Source: Deltaproteobacteria bacterium
Lineage (GTDB): Bacteria; Bdellovibrionota_B; Oligoflexia; Oligoflexales; Bog-1112
Assembly: GCA_016186945.1 (NCBI GenBank)
Contig: JACPKR010000072.1
Location: 1 to 64,000 of the forward strand
Length of the DNA: 64,000 bases
Direction: 5' to 3'
Each line of letters begins with the position of its first letter. Within the stretch, counting starts at the first letter, position 1. Positions 42,227-51,512 of this stretch are shown here, piece after piece. The position numbers and the translations under genes are program-made. The notes below the pieces were generated by a model. The model had not been told where the DNA came from. It saw nothing but the letters and a program-made list of their open reading frames with translations, and did no database searches.

Positions 42227-44133
42227 TTATAGCTCCTCGTGGCGAGCTGCACGGTTTCAAACTCCAAGGCTTCCTGATGTCGCACTGGCTTTTCATCCCC
42301 CTTGTATTCCCACACTGCAACGTGCTTGAAACGCTCATCGTTGCGACGCGCCTCACCATCATCCGTCTGAAACTCTTCGCGGAAATGACCTCCGCAAGAC
42401 TCTTCACGCTCCAACGCATCCATACACATCAACTCTGCAAATTCGAAGTAATCTTCGACACGCCCCGCTCGCTCTAACTGCTGATTGAACTCCTCATTAC
42501 CACCTTTCACCAACAAGTTCTTATAAAACTCCTCACGAAGCTCGGGAATCTTACGCAAAGCCTTCATCAGACCATCCTTGTTACGCGCCATCCCACAGTG
42601 CTCCCACATGATGCTTCCCAACTCCCGGTGGAAGGAAGCAGGTGAGCGCTTGCCTTTTATAGAAAGCAGGCGATACATACGGTCCCGAACCGACTTTTCA
42701 AGCTCCGCAAATTCAGCGCTGTCAACCGATACCTGCTCGCGAGGAGTCGAGGCCAAATAGTTTGCCAGTGTGTACGGTAGAACGAAGTAACCGTCCGCTA
42801 AACCTTGCATCAATGCGCTGGCACCCAAGCGATTCGCTCCATGATCGGAAAAGTTAGCTTCGCCAATCACAAAAAGACCAGGAATCGTGCTCTGTAAATC
42901 ATAATCCACCCACAACCCACCCATCGTATAGTGGACCGCAGGATAGATTCTCATCGGAACATTGTACGGATTTTCGTCCGTGATCTTCTGATACATGTGA
43001 AACAAGTTGCCATAACGCTCGCGAATCTTGTCTTCTCCCAACCTAGCTATGGCATCAGAAAAATCAAGGTAAACACCCAACCCCGACTCACCTATACCCC
43101 TTCCTTCATCACATACTTGCTTGGCACTTCGTGAGGCAATATCCCTAGGAGCGAGATTGCCAAAACTGGGGTACTTGCGCTCCAAATAATAGTCTCGTTC
43201 ATTTTCGGGAATCTCCACAGGTATACGCTTGTCACCCTTTTTCTTGGGAACCCAAACGCGCCCATCATTTCGCAAAGACTCCGACATCAAGGTAAGCTTC
43301 GACTGATAGTCCCCACTGACAGGAATACAAGTGGGATGAATTTGCGTAAAACATGGGTTAGCAAACCCAGCACCCCGCCTGTAAGCTCGAAACGTCGCTG
43401 TGACGTTGCATCCAATCGCGTTGGTCGAAAGATAGAAGACATTCCCATACCCACCTGTCGCCAAAACAACAGCGTCAGCAAGATGGCGTCGAATGACACC
43501 CGTTTTTAAGTTACGAGTGATGATGCCCTTTGCTCGACCATTCACAACAACCACGTCGAGCATTTCCGTGCGTTCATGCATGTTGACCATGCCTAGCCCG
43601 ATTTGCCGACTCAGGGATGAATATGCCCCCAACAATAACTGCTGTCCCGTCTGCCCCCGTGCATAGAAGGTCCGCGAAACCTGTGCGCCACCAAATGAGC
43701 GATTGGCAAGAAGCCCCCCATACTCTCGAGCAAAGGGGACTCCCTGAGCAACCGCCTGGTCAATAATCTGTGCCGAAACCTGTGCAAGACGATATACATT
43801 CGCCTCTCGCGAACGGAAATCTCCACCTTTCACCGTATCGTAAAAAAGACGGTAAATGCTGTCTCCATCCCCCTGATAATTCTTTGCAGCGTTTATCCCC
43901 CCCTGAGCCGCAATACTGTGCGCCCTTCTGGAACTGTCCTGAAAACAAAACGCATCGACAAAATACCCAAGCTCGGCGAGCGTTGCCGCTGCTGACGCCC
44001 CCGCTAAACCCGTACCTACAACAATGATGCGATACTTGCGTTTGTTGGCAGGTGCCACTAGCTTCATCTCAAATTTTCGCCGATCCCACTTTTCCGCTAA
44101 CGGCCCCGAAGGAATCTTTGCATCAAGTTTCAT
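42223..44133 (-). CDS. sdhA: Succinate dehydrogenase flavoprotein subunit
   Basis: 636 residues. FAD motif [19 protein letters not shown], the histidine for covalent FAD in [11 protein letters not shown], the substrate-site blocks TGGYGNVFY and HPTCIPVSG, and the [12 protein letters not shown] and [19 protein letters not shown] regions. Oxidises succinate to fumarate in the citric acid cycle on the cytoplasmic face of the membrane. Gap of seven bases to sdhC. This subunit class is also used in fumarate reductases, so direction cannot be read with certainty. Confidence 0.96.
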   Translation of the reverse strand: MKLDAKIPSGPLAEKWDRRKFEMKLVAPANKRKYRIIVVGTGLAGASAAATLAELGYFVDAFCFQDSSRRAHSIAAQGGINAAKNYQGDGDSIYRLFYDTVKGGDFRSREANVYRLAQVSAQIIDQAVAQGVPFAREYGGLLANRSFGGAQVSRTFYARGQTGQQLLLGAYSSLSRQIGLGMVNMHERTEMLDVVVVNGRAKGIITRNLKTGVIRRHLADAVVLATGGYGNVFYLSTNAIGCNVTATFRAYRRGAGFANPCFTQIHPTCIPVSGDYQSKLTLMSESLRNDGRVWVPKKKGDKRIPVEIPENERDYYLERKYPSFGNLAPRDIASRSAKQVCDEGRGIGESGLGVYLDFSDAIARLGEDKIRERYGNLFHMYQKITDENPYNVPMRIYPAVHYTMGGLWVDYDLQSTIPGLFVIGEANFSDHGANRLGASALMQGLADGYFVLPYTLANYLASTPREQVSVDSAEFAELEKSVRDRMYRLLSIKGKRSPASFHRELGSIMWEHCGMARNKDGLMKALRKIPELREEFYKNLLVKGGNEEFNQQLERAGRVEDYFEFAELMCMDALEREESCGGHFREEFQTDDGEARRNDERFKHVAVWEYKGDEKPVRHQEALEFETVQLATRSYK

Positions 44134-44140
44134 AACAGTC

Positions 44141-44812
44141 CTAGCTTACAAATCCAAAATATATAGAAATAGGTAAGGAGATAAACCCAAGCGCCAATAT
44201 TATGCTCAACAAAATGCTCAAGCTTTTTACGACACCGTTGTACTTTGAATGGTTAACACCCAAAGTTTGAAAAAAACTCACCAGCCCATGATTCAAATGC
44301 ATCATAAGCAACACAATCGAGAGAACATAAAAAGAACTCACCACGGAAGACTGAAAACTAAGTACCATCATCGCATGAACATCGAAATCCCCTAGCCCCG
44401 CAAACTCCTCTTTATGCGTCCACCTGAATGTAAAATGAGCTAAGTGGTAAAGTGTAAAAGAAAGTACTACCGCACCACTTAGTAACATCGTTTGGGACGG
44501 AAGAGTCGCCTTAACCCTCTTGGTAACCGCATACGCATGAGGTCTTGCTCGCTTGTTAAGAACGGAAAGCTTGACACCGGAATATATGTGAACAAAAACT
44601 GCAATGATAAGGAATATCCTTGTCGTCCATAACACTACCGGAAACTTTTTTAAGACTTCCGCATACTGGTTGATCGCGTCCGGCCCTGCATAGAGGAGCA
44701 TGTTTCCCGACAAGTGCCCCACCAGAAACCCAACGAGAATAAACCCCGACACCGCCATAAGAAACTTCAAGCCAACCGTCATTGTAAATATGCGACCGAG
44801 TCCGTTCATCAA
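44141..44812 (-). CDS. sdhC: Succinate dehydrogenase cytochrome b558 subunit
   Basis: 223 residues with five hydrophobic helices, the single-subunit di-haem anchor type. Candidate haem-ligand histidines are in [28 protein letters not shown] and [17 protein letters not shown]. It anchors SdhAB and delivers electrons to menaquinone in related organisms. First gene of the sdhCAB operon, with a good promoter 37-64 bp upstream. Confidence 0.93.
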   Translation of the reverse strand: MMNGLGRIFTMTVGLKFLMAVSGFILVGFLVGHLSGNMLLYAGPDAINQYAEVLKKFPVVLWTTRIFLIIAVFVHIYSGVKLSVLNKRARPHAYAVTKRVKATLPSQTMLLSGAVVLSFTLYHLAHFTFRWTHKEEFAGLGDFDVHAMMVLSFQSSVVSSFYVLSIVLLMMHLNHGLVSFFQTLGVNHSKYNGVVKSLSILLSIILALGFISLPISIYFGFVS

Positions 44813-44848
44813 AAGGTCCTATGTTCCAAGTTACAAAAACATTTGCTC

Positions 44849-44876
44849 ATCATAGTACCTGAACCTTTCATGACAA
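44849..44876 (-). promoter_or_regulatory. Sigma-70-like promoter of sdhCAB
   Basis: On the minus strand TTGTCA (44871-44876) and TATGAT (44849-44854) are separated by 16 bp. The sdhC ATG is 37 bp downstream of the -10. This is a 5/6 match in both boxes. It lies between sdhC and the end of the barrel-protein gene, so the operon can be expressed independently of yajC. Confidence 0.65.
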
Positions 44877-44892
44877 CAGAAATTTTGATTGT

Positions 44893-45867
44893 TTACATAT
44901 TGAGCTGTACAGCAAGGTTGACAGCCTGATGGATAGGCTCTTCATCCAGATACGGCTTGCTTAAGAGGTAGGAGAGGGAAAAAGATTGATTGACCAAGGC
45001 AAGACCACCGGACAACGTGCTTCGTCGTCCTCCAATTTCTACGCCATAACCACCAAGCACCCGTAAAAGATCCTGTATGCGAACAGAACAAGAAAGTATC
45101 CCTAAGCGTTCAAACCCACTCTTTCCGTCAAACTCAACAAGGTAGTCGTCTTCGACAATGAGTAATTCTTGCTTAACCCGCTGTCTCTGGCGGTAATCGA
45201 GGTGGGCTGTCAGGTTGCCGTTCAGCAAGGTATAAGCCAATCCACCTCGATACGTCAGCGGTGCTATGTCCCTGACTTTCTTATTGCCTGCATTTTCCAC
45301 AGAAAGACCGAAGCGGAGAGCCGGATTTAAGAGAGCGGCCAAACCGAAACCGAAGGTCACCCCTCGTTTTGCATCCTCCTCGTTTTCAACACGATTGACG
45401 ACTTGAACACCGAGACCGGCTGCAAAATTGGAAAAAGCCTGCCCAAAACCTAACGATACCCTGTTTTTAAGTGGGGAGTCATAATAGTGCTGCCGTCTCC
45501 TTTCAACAGGGATAGGCTCATTTGTTTTGTATTCATCCACGAAAGACGTATAGGTAACACCAGCTGCTATGCTTGAAGTCTTGGAATCTACAATCCCTGC
45601 CTGATAGAACTCTCTGCCAAACGTAGGCCAATGATAGCCGGCAGAAAGCTGATACTGCTTTTCAAACACTAACATCGCTGGATTGGACTTAACCGAATTT
45701 TGACCGGAAATAGCAGACATCCCCCCCATGCCTGTCCCGAGAATGTGCCCCCCATCACTTTCCAGCTCGTCGGGAATACGGCCAGGATATTCCTCACTTT
45801 TCGCTAAAAGCTTCGAGGGAAGACAAAAGAGTAAGAAGAACAGAACTTGAACACGCGTTGGATTCAT
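44893..45867 (-). CDS. Predicted outer-membrane barrel protein, unknown
   Basis: 324 residues from ATG 45867 with a signal peptide (MNPTRVQVLFFLLFCLPSKLLA). The mature part is beta-rich with alternating hydrophobic residues (LSAGYHWPTFGREFYQAGIV, SLGFGQAFSNFAAGLGVQVV, LSYLLSKPYL) and ends in VNLAVQLNM, as in barrel strands. An N-terminal GGMSAISGQNSVKSNPAMLVF block is like that of FadL/PorV-type small barrels. The function is unknown; lies between yajC and sdhC. Confidence 0.7.
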   Translation of the reverse strand: MNPTRVQVLFFLLFCLPSKLLAKSEEYPGRIPDELESDGGHILGTGMGGMSAISGQNSVKSNPAMLVFEKQYQLSAGYHWPTFGREFYQAGIVDSKTSSIAAGVTYTSFVDEYKTNEPIPVERRRQHYYDSPLKNRVSLGFGQAFSNFAAGLGVQVVNRVENEEDAKRGVTFGFGLAALLNPALRFGLSVENAGNKKVRDIAPLTYRGGLAYTLLNGNLTAHLDYRQRQRVKQELLIVEDDYLVEFDGKSGFERLGILSCSVRIQDLLRVLGGYGVEIGGRRSTLSGGLALVNQSFSLSYLLSKPYLDEEPIHQAVNLAVQLNM

Positions 45868-45937
45868 AAACCCACCCATGGAGTTAGCAGAAGTTCTTTC
45901 CTCGATTATCCCGCAAACCAGCGTTATTTCAAATGTC

Positions 45938-46321
45938 CTATTTTTCTTTGGCCGGAACTTTCGAAACAGGAGCTTCCTGTTTCGGATGTGTCAGGCGCGT
46001 GATGTTCTCCTTGAGGATCTTAACCGTGGTCGATCCTAGGTCGAGGACGATGAACGCATCCGAAATACTTTTGATCCGCCCGATAATGCCCCCACTCGTC
46101 ACCACCTCATCCCCCACCTGGAGCGAACCAAGAAGATTCGAATGCTCCTTTGATTTTTTCACCTGTGGTCTTATTAGAAGAAAATACATTAAGACAAGAA
46201 TGATCAGAAAAGGAATCATACTCTCAAACATTGACGGCTGGGTGTTTGCTCCCGACGTCGCAGCTTCCTGCGCCATGGCAACGGTGGAACCGAAAAAAAA
46301 TGAAAATAGAAAAGCTCTCAT
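45938..46321 (-). CDS. yajC: Preprotein translocase subunit YajC, with N-terminal extension
   Basis: 127 residues. The YajC core is clear: IPFLIILVLMYFLLIRPQVKKSKEHSNLLGSLQVGDEVVTSGGIIGRIKSI, one membrane helix plus a small cytoplasmic domain. Before it come about 35 residues resembling a cleavable signal peptide (MRAFLFSFFFGSTVAMAQ) and a short linker, which common YajC proteins lack. The start at 46321 has GGAG six bases upstream; two further ATGs upstream lack this. It assists SecDF-YajC. Own promoter at 46371-46399. Confidence 0.93.
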   Translation of the reverse strand: MRAFLFSFFFGSTVAMAQEAATSGANTQPSMFESMIPFLIILVLMYFLLIRPQVKKSKEHSNLLGSLQVGDEVVTSGGIIGRIKSISDAFIVLDLGSTTVKILKENITRLTHPKQEAPVSKVPAKEK

Positions 46322-46370
46322 TAAAAACTCCATTAATTTACTTGAATTCCTGAATAAAAATGAAAAGTTG

Positions 46371-46399
46371 ACTATACAAAGTGAGCTCCCAGCAATCAA
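46371..46399 (-). promoter_or_regulatory. Sigma-70-like promoter of yajC
   Basis: On the minus strand TTGATT (46394-46399) and TATAGT (46371-46376) are separated by exactly 17 bp. The yajC ATG at 46321 is 50 bp downstream. It lies between the rpoH stop and yajC. Confidence 0.62.
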
Positions 46400-46447
46400 T
46401 TGCAAAACGAGCTGCTTAGCTAGCCAGAACAGCCAGTAAGCAAGGAG

Positions 46448-47344
46448 TTAAATATCCAAGGTCCCCTTTTCTTGAACAAAGTTCCTTAATTTCTGGATAA
46501 TTCGTGTTTCGACCTGCCTGACACGCTCACGGGAAATTTTGTACTTCTCGCCAATCTCCTGCAGCGTCAACGGATGCTCACTGGTCAGGCGAAGCTCGAA
46601 AATCTCCTTTTCTCGCCCTTTCAAAACCTTCTTGAAGTCTTGCAAATACTGAGAAAAAATCAGCCGCACCTGCCGCTCAGCAAGCATATCGTCAATCGAC
46701 TGCTCCTCCTTATCGACCAGGAAATCCTCCCGATCGGAAGACGACTCCCCAAAACGTAATGGTGCGTTCAAAGAAAGATCCGGACCCATCAACCTCTTCT
46801 GCATCTCTAAAACGTCCTTCTCTGGAACCTTTAGTCGCGCCGCTATCTGCTTCGGGTCAGCCGTGTCATACTCAGCCAGAAGACGATCCGTCTCTTTCTG
46901 AAGATTGTAGTACAATTTGCGTTGCGCAGCTGTCGTCGCGATTTTCACCTGACTGCGATGATCCATTAGATATTTCAATATGTAGGCACGGATCCACCAC
47001 GCAGCATAACTGGCTAGCTTTACACCTTTGTAAGGGTTAAATTTCTTTACGGCCTGCATCAGACCGTAGTTACCTTCCTGAATGAGGTCGAGTAGATTTG
47101 CTTGCGCACGACAAAATTCGTTGGCTATTTTAACAACTAGGCGCAAGTTCGCTGTAATAAGACGATGGGCTGCTTTAATATCACTTTCTTCGTAATGCTG
47201 TTTGGCTAGCTCAAACTCTTCCTCAGGCGTCAGAAGAGGATATTTCGCGATCTCCTGAAGGTAGAGTTGTAACGGCGATATTTTAGCAGGGACTCTCGAA
47301 CCCGCTAGGACAGGAAGTTTACTCACTGGCTTCAATTCCATCAT
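46448..47344 (-). CDS. rpoH: RNA polymerase sigma-32-type factor
   Basis: 298 residues. Region 1.2 (SPLQLYLQEIAKYPLLTPEEE), region 2 (ANLRLVVKIANEFCR...DLIQEGNYGLMQAVKKFNPYKGVKLASYAAWWIRAYILKYLMDH), the RpoH box QRKLYYNLQK that separates RpoH from RpoD, and region 4 with helix-turn-helix (LTLQEIGEKYKISRERVRQVE). It should direct heat-shock transcription. Region 1.1 is absent, as in RpoH. Divergent from the diacylglycerol kinase-family gene with 36 bp between starts. No CIRCE or other control site was seen there. Confidence 0.94.
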   Translation of the reverse strand: MMELKPVSKLPVLAGSRVPAKISPLQLYLQEIAKYPLLTPEEEFELAKQHYEESDIKAAHRLITANLRLVVKIANEFCRAQANLLDLIQEGNYGLMQAVKKFNPYKGVKLASYAAWWIRAYILKYLMDHRSQVKIATTAAQRKLYYNLQKETDRLLAEYDTADPKQIAARLKVPEKDVLEMQKRLMGPDLSLNAPLRFGESSSDREDFLVDKEEQSIDDMLAERQVRLIFSQYLQDFKKVLKGREKEIFELRLTSEHPLTLQEIGEKYKISRERVRQVETRIIQKLRNFVQEKGTLDI

Positions 47345-47380
47345 TGGTTTGCAAGCAGGCTAACATTAAAGGATTCCACC

Positions 47381-48316
47381 ATGGCTGGAATTGGCATAAT
47401 AACAAATCCACATGCTAAATTAAATAAACGAAATCCAGAGCGTTCCAAGCTTCTAAGCTATATTGCAGGTTCCCGTGGAAACCTTGAAATCACTAATAAT
47501 TTGGAAGACTTAAGAAAGGTCGCCAAACGGTTTTCAGAGCAGAAAATAGACACTCTCGCCATAAATGGCGGAGATGGAACCATCAGCCGTACTATAACCG
47601 CCTTTATCCACGAATACGGAAATGAAAAACTGCCCGATATCGCTGTCTTACGCGGCGGCACTGTGAATGTACTCGCTGATAACCTCAATATAAAAGGTAG
47701 CCCTGAACAAATCCTCTACCGCCTCGTCGAAGCTCACTCCCTGCCTTCATACTTGGGCATAACGGAACTAAGCACTCTCAAAGTAAATAGCCACTATGGA
47801 TTCATCTACGGCAATGCAACAAGTTATCGTTTCCTGGAAGCCTTTTATATGAGAAAGACAAACCAACTGGGCGTCCTTCTTCTCCTCGCTAGGGTGATCC
47901 TCTCATCCATCTATGGAGGAAACCTTTTCAGAAAAACAATCATATCTGAGCCAGTCACCTTAGAATCTGACAACTCTGCACTTATCTCGCTCGTTGCCCC
48001 TTTTCTTTTTTGCTCAACCGTCGAATTTCTGCCACTTAAAATCAGAATGTTCTCCCAAGCTCAAAAAAACCCTGACAAGTTTCAATGCCTCGCCATCCTT
48101 GTTCCACCCCGAAAGGTTCCTCTTCGTCTGCCTGAATTTGCCCTTAACTTATCCAGTACAAAAAAACATAAGACAGAATTTCTAACGAATAAGCTCGTCA
48201 TTACAGCAGATTCTCCATCCGCGGCTGCTTATACTCTTGATGGAGAACTCTTCACCCCTCAAGATAGAAATGTAGAGATTTCTCTAGGCCCGAGGTTAAG
48301 ATTTATCATCGTCTAG
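47381..48316 (+). CDS. Diacylglycerol kinase-family lipid kinase
   Basis: 311 residues. The start GIITNPHAKLNKRNP and the nucleotide-binding GGDGTISRTITAF, followed by LRGGTVNVLADNLNI, are those of the DagK/YegS/LCB5 catalytic domain. The C-terminal half includes LVITADSPSAAAYTLDGELF, the typical 'DGE' end. It phosphorylates a lipid hydroxyl; diacylglycerol or another lipid alcohol is possible. It lies seven bases before the AmgK-like gene and is probably in one operon with it. Confidence 0.88.
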   Translation: MAGIGIITNPHAKLNKRNPERSKLLSYIAGSRGNLEITNNLEDLRKVAKRFSEQKIDTLAINGGDGTISRTITAFIHEYGNEKLPDIAVLRGGTVNVLADNLNIKGSPEQILYRLVEAHSLPSYLGITELSTLKVNSHYGFIYGNATSYRFLEAFYMRKTNQLGVLLLLARVILSSIYGGNLFRKTIISEPVTLESDNSALISLVAPFLFCSTVEFLPLKIRMFSQAQKNPDKFQCLAILVPPRKVPLRLPEFALNLSSTKKHKTEFLTNKLVITADSPSAAAYTLDGELFTPQDRNVEISLGPRLRFIIV

Positions 48317-48323
48317 GTTTCTT

Positions 48324-49325
48324 ATGAATCAAACACCAGTGCCCCACGACGTGCTGTGTGGCCTTCTGAAAAGTCAAGATGTTCGCTGTAGCCCCCTATC
48401 GGGCGATGGATCGGACCGTACATACTTTCGTGTTAGCTCTTCCGAGCGGGGGGAAACTTACCTGCTCATGAAACTGACGGGCAAAGACGCTAAAGCACTG
48501 CGCAATGGCTCTTACCCCTGGATAGCATTGGGAAAAACTCTTAAGAACGTAGAAATCTGCGTTCCCCGTGTTCATTCGATCCTTCCGGAATACGGAACGC
48601 TCATGATCGACGACCTTGGCAAAACTATGCTGGAAAAACGCATCCAATCCATCAAAGGCAATACAAAGAAACTGTACGCACTCTACGATCAAGGGTTTTC
48701 AATTATTTCTAAATTCATGAAAATCGCTCCTGAAAACGATGATTTTTGGAGTTCCAAAACGTTTGACCACAAATTTCTACAGGACGAGCTTCTGTTTTTT
48801 CAAATCCAATACCTGAACTTCTTCCCAACTTTCAATAACAGAAGAGACGCCCTGCTGTTTCGCCATGAGACGAACTCACTTTGCCACTTTATAGCAAAGC
48901 TATCTCGGCATTTCGTCCATCGAGACTTCCATTCACGGAACCTTATGTGCGTAGGATCAGAGCTAGGGGTGCTCGACTTTCAAGACGCCCGATGGGGACC
49001 CGCTGCTTATGATGTCGTGTCACTTTGCTTTGACGCGTATGTCCCGCTTTCCCCGGAAAAACGCGAGGAAGTTTTAAACCGCGGCCTCGAATTTTTCGCT
49101 AAGAACAATAATCCGGAACTTTCCGAAGAAATCTCGCAATCATGGCGAGCAGTGCTGCTTCAAAGACAACTGAAAGCAATCGGAAGCTTCGCCTATCTGA
49201 CGAGGAAAACTAAACGAGATTACGCGCAGTACATAAGCCCCGCACTGAAGATCCTGAACCAGATAGGCATGGCGGAAGACAAATGGCCCTACCTTGTGAA
49301 TGACATGGTTCCAAGACTTGTATAG
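48324..49325 (+). CDS. amgK: AmgK-like sugar kinase (aminoglycoside phosphotransferase fold)
   Basis: 333 residues. Phosphotransferase motifs: SGDGSDRTYFRV (nucleotide loop), LMKL lysine, catalytic FVHRDFHSRNLM and metal site GVLDFQDARWGPAAYDVVSL. This set is typical of AmgK, which phosphorylates the anomeric hydroxyl of MurNAc/GlcNAc in the peptidoglycan recycling route that bypasses de novo UDP-MurNAc synthesis. The MurU-like gene follows, supporting the role. Its stop TAG (49323-49325) lies in the TATAGT end of a family A repeat, which separates it from the MurU-like gene. Confidence 0.8.
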   Translation: MNQTPVPHDVLCGLLKSQDVRCSPLSGDGSDRTYFRVSSSERGETYLLMKLTGKDAKALRNGSYPWIALGKTLKNVEICVPRVHSILPEYGTLMIDDLGKTMLEKRIQSIKGNTKKLYALYDQGFSIISKFMKIAPENDDFWSSKTFDHKFLQDELLFFQIQYLNFFPTFNNRRDALLFRHETNSLCHFIAKLSRHFVHRDFHSRNLMCVGSELGVLDFQDARWGPAAYDVVSLCFDAYVPLSPEKREEVLNRGLEFFAKNNNPELSEEISQSWRAVLLQRQLKAIGSFAYLTRKTKRDYAQYISPALKILNQIGMAEDKWPYLVNDMVPRLV

Positions 49326-49489
49326 TATTTGGGAAAAAGAATTTGTGGAGAGGACCTTTTTTGAAAAAAAGTTCCCCTCCACACCTCCCCCCAAAAAACT
49401 TTAGATATTGAAGTTTTTGAAAAGGGGCTTGGGGAAATAACTTTTTTCAAAAAGTTTGTCCCCAAATTGATTATCTTGAACACTATAGA
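49321..49489. repeat. Family A MITE-like repeat, long form, copy 5
   Basis: 169 bp in the reverse orientation of copy 1, from TATAGTATTTGGG to GAACACTATA. It is bounded by the terminal inverted sequences TATAGTATT and TATAGTGTT. It contains all three hairpins. It lies between the AmgK-like and MurU-like genes, which usually form a unit, so it is either a late insertion in an operon or a processing/attenuation site. Confidence 0.88.
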
Positions 49490-49512
49490 TCTGGCAGAAA
49501 TAGGGAATTCCT

Positions 49513-50361
49513 TTGCCACAACCACTTAAAGCTATGATTCTTGCCGCAGGGTTTGGCACAAGGCTGCGCCCCATCACCAACGCTCTTCCCAAGCCACTTG
49601 TTCCTATTTCGGGAATCCCCCTCATCTATGTAACCATCAAACGTCTCGCTTTAATGCAAGTTGATGAAATTTTTGTGAATGGCCATTATCTTTGGGAAAA
49701 ACTAAAAGCTGCACTCGAGACAATTCCCTTCCCCCATCCCCCCATCACCTTCTCACGGGAGACCCCCGAGATTCTGGGGACTGCTGGGGGCATTGGAGCT
49801 ATCCGGGAATTCTTGAACGGAGAGGACCTTCTCGTTCTTTCGAGCGACATCATTACCGACTTTGACATTGAAGGTCTCATAGACTGTCACAAAAGATCTA
49901 AAGCGTTCGCTACAATGGGTTTACTGAAACCTCGTAGACAAGGGAAAACACCGGTATGGTGCCTGGAAGACAAGATCATTGGCTTTGGGGAGGATATTGG
50001 GTCCCTTGCATGTGGAGAACCAGGAAGTTTTTCTGTAATTCAAATGCTGAGCAATGAATTTATCAAGGAAATCCCCGAAAGGGAATATTCCGAAATCATC
50101 CCCTTCTATAAGCGTTTTCTTTCCGAAGGGAAAACGATCAAGGCATTTTTCACAGACCCACTCTGGTACGACATCGGAGAACCGGCACAGCTCCAAAAGG
50201 CAAACCAACACATTCGACAACTCCTCGAGTCCGGAAAGTTACCGCCTCAAATTCCTATTGTGGAAATTTTAAGTGATTTGCCTAAGTGGAAAGCTGAAGA
50301 GGTGACTAAACAACCCGCTTATACAACTGATCATGACGATCAGGAAATTTCTTCTACTTAA
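49513..50361 (+). CDS. murU: MurU-like nucleotidyltransferase
   Basis: 282 residues. The nucleotide-binding signature KAMILAAGFGTRLRPITNALPKPLVPI opens the protein and a metal-binding LLVLSSDIITDFD block follows; FTDPLWYDIGEPAQLQKAN is as in MurU and GDP-mannose/glucose-1-phosphate nucleotidyltransferases. By pairing with an AmgK-like kinase, the likely reaction is MurNAc-1-phosphate plus UTP to UDP-MurNAc. The start is TTG 49513, since the family begins a few residues before KAMILAAG. The tail of about 35 residues is extra. Alternative substrates such as mannose-1-phosphate cannot be excluded. Confidence 0.8.
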   Translation: MPQPLKAMILAAGFGTRLRPITNALPKPLVPISGIPLIYVTIKRLALMQVDEIFVNGHYLWEKLKAALETIPFPHPPITFSRETPEILGTAGGIGAIREFLNGEDLLVLSSDIITDFDIEGLIDCHKRSKAFATMGLLKPRRQGKTPVWCLEDKIIGFGEDIGSLACGEPGSFSVIQMLSNEFIKEIPEREYSEIIPFYKRFLSEGKTIKAFFTDPLWYDIGEPAQLQKANQHIRQLLESGKLPPQIPIVEILSDLPKWKAEEVTKQPAYTTDHDDQEISST

Positions 50362-50478
50362 ACCCGCTCCAGTTTTTTAAGCGTTAATAACCTCTGTCGG
50401 TATTTACACTTTAAAAACTGCGCCATTCATTAGGTTCATTCAATCTTGCTTTTCAAATTTACTCGTAACACAAAAACA

Positions 50479-51300
50479 CTAACTAACGCTTTTTCTATTT
50501 TTTAAAAGCACAAAATCTAGTGATTTAACCAAAGGTTCTTTCGTCGAATCTACCAAGACTTTTGAGTAAAGATCGCTAGAAACAACATAGTAAACAAGTG
50601 TTCCGGCCACTAATTTGTTGGGGTTACTAATATGATCGTTGTGTCTCCATAGTAACTTCCAGTTATCAGCGTTACCGTAAAGTCGCTTGGAAACTTCAGC
50701 AAGGTTTTCTCCCTCTTTGACTTCCGTCAAATTTCGTTGTAGGTTTTCATATTTTTTTGCAAACGCCAAACTTTGCTGGTTGAGTTGGTAGTAAACAAGG
50801 TCACCTGGGAAAATTCTGTTTGGGTTTTTTATCTGGGAAATCTCAGCAAGCTCCTTCCAACGGCCTAAATCGTTAAAAATGCGCTTGGCAATCCTGCTTA
50901 ACGTGTCCCCTTTTTGGACAATATAGACCATCTTCGAGCCTTCTTCTGGAAGTCCAGGGGCCATTCCTATCCCCGCTTTACCCCCAACAAAAACTTCCGT
51001 CACGGGACTTGCGGGCACAGCCTCGGGTACTTGGTCTTCCTCGGGTGTTCCCAGATCGTTCTGGCCAATCTCCTCAACAACGTCGAGAAGCTGGTCCTGT
51101 TCTTGTCCTTCTTCGCCTGGCTGCTCAGTCCCAAGCTCTTCCCCTTGAAGACCTTCCTCCTCCAAAGGTTCGGAGCCTTCTGTTACTTCGAGGCCAGCCT
51201 TTTCCTCAGCAGGCTCGGAGGTGGTACACCCCCAAGTCGCTAAAATTGTGAATAGCAGCAGGGTAAAAAGCCCTTTACCCCACCAGAGACAGTTCTTCAT
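50479..51300 (-). CDS. LysM lipoprotein with acidic linker
   Basis: 273 residues from ATG 51300 (GGGAGGGCTT upstream). Lipobox TWGC near residue 25. Residues about 26-110 are very acidic (EEKAGLEVTEGSEPLEEE and further Glu/Gln-rich sequence). Two LysM-like domains follow: VYIVQKGDTLSRIAKRIFND...PNRIFPGDLVYY and LTEVKEGENLAEVSKRLYGN...PNKLVAGTLVYYVV. It should bind peptidoglycan from the outer or inner membrane leaflet. It is divergent from rsmH, with 212 bp between starts; no firm promoter was found in this gap, and no mraZ. Confidence 0.85.
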   Translation of the reverse strand: MKNCLWWGKGLFTLLLFTILATWGCTTSEPAEEKAGLEVTEGSEPLEEEGLQGEELGTEQPGEEGQEQDQLLDVVEEIGQNDLGTPEEDQVPEAVPASPVTEVFVGGKAGIGMAPGLPEEGSKMVYIVQKGDTLSRIAKRIFNDLGRWKELAEISQIKNPNRIFPGDLVYYQLNQQSLAFAKKYENLQRNLTEVKEGENLAEVSKRLYGNADNWKLLWRHNDHISNPNKLVAGTLVYYVVSSDLYSKVLVDSTKEPLVKSLDFVLLKNRKSVS

Positions 51301-51512
51301 AAGCCCTCCCTTGCTCAAATGGATGAGTGATCGACTTGTGATAGAGATCTCGGTTCCAAAGACAATCTCCTTTAGGTACAACGATAGCCCCCTGCCCCCG
51401 TTCGCCACAACGGGCATCCTTTTCACTAAACTTGCCTAGCCAACGTGAGAAGGGACGTCTATAACTTGTCTGAACATGAAATTTCCGCCTAGTCACACGA
51501 GAGGAGTCACCC

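Noticed and set aside
51301-51512. Possible short mraZ ahead of rsmH
   Set aside because: Open frames on both strands in this gap show none of the MraZ repeat motifs.
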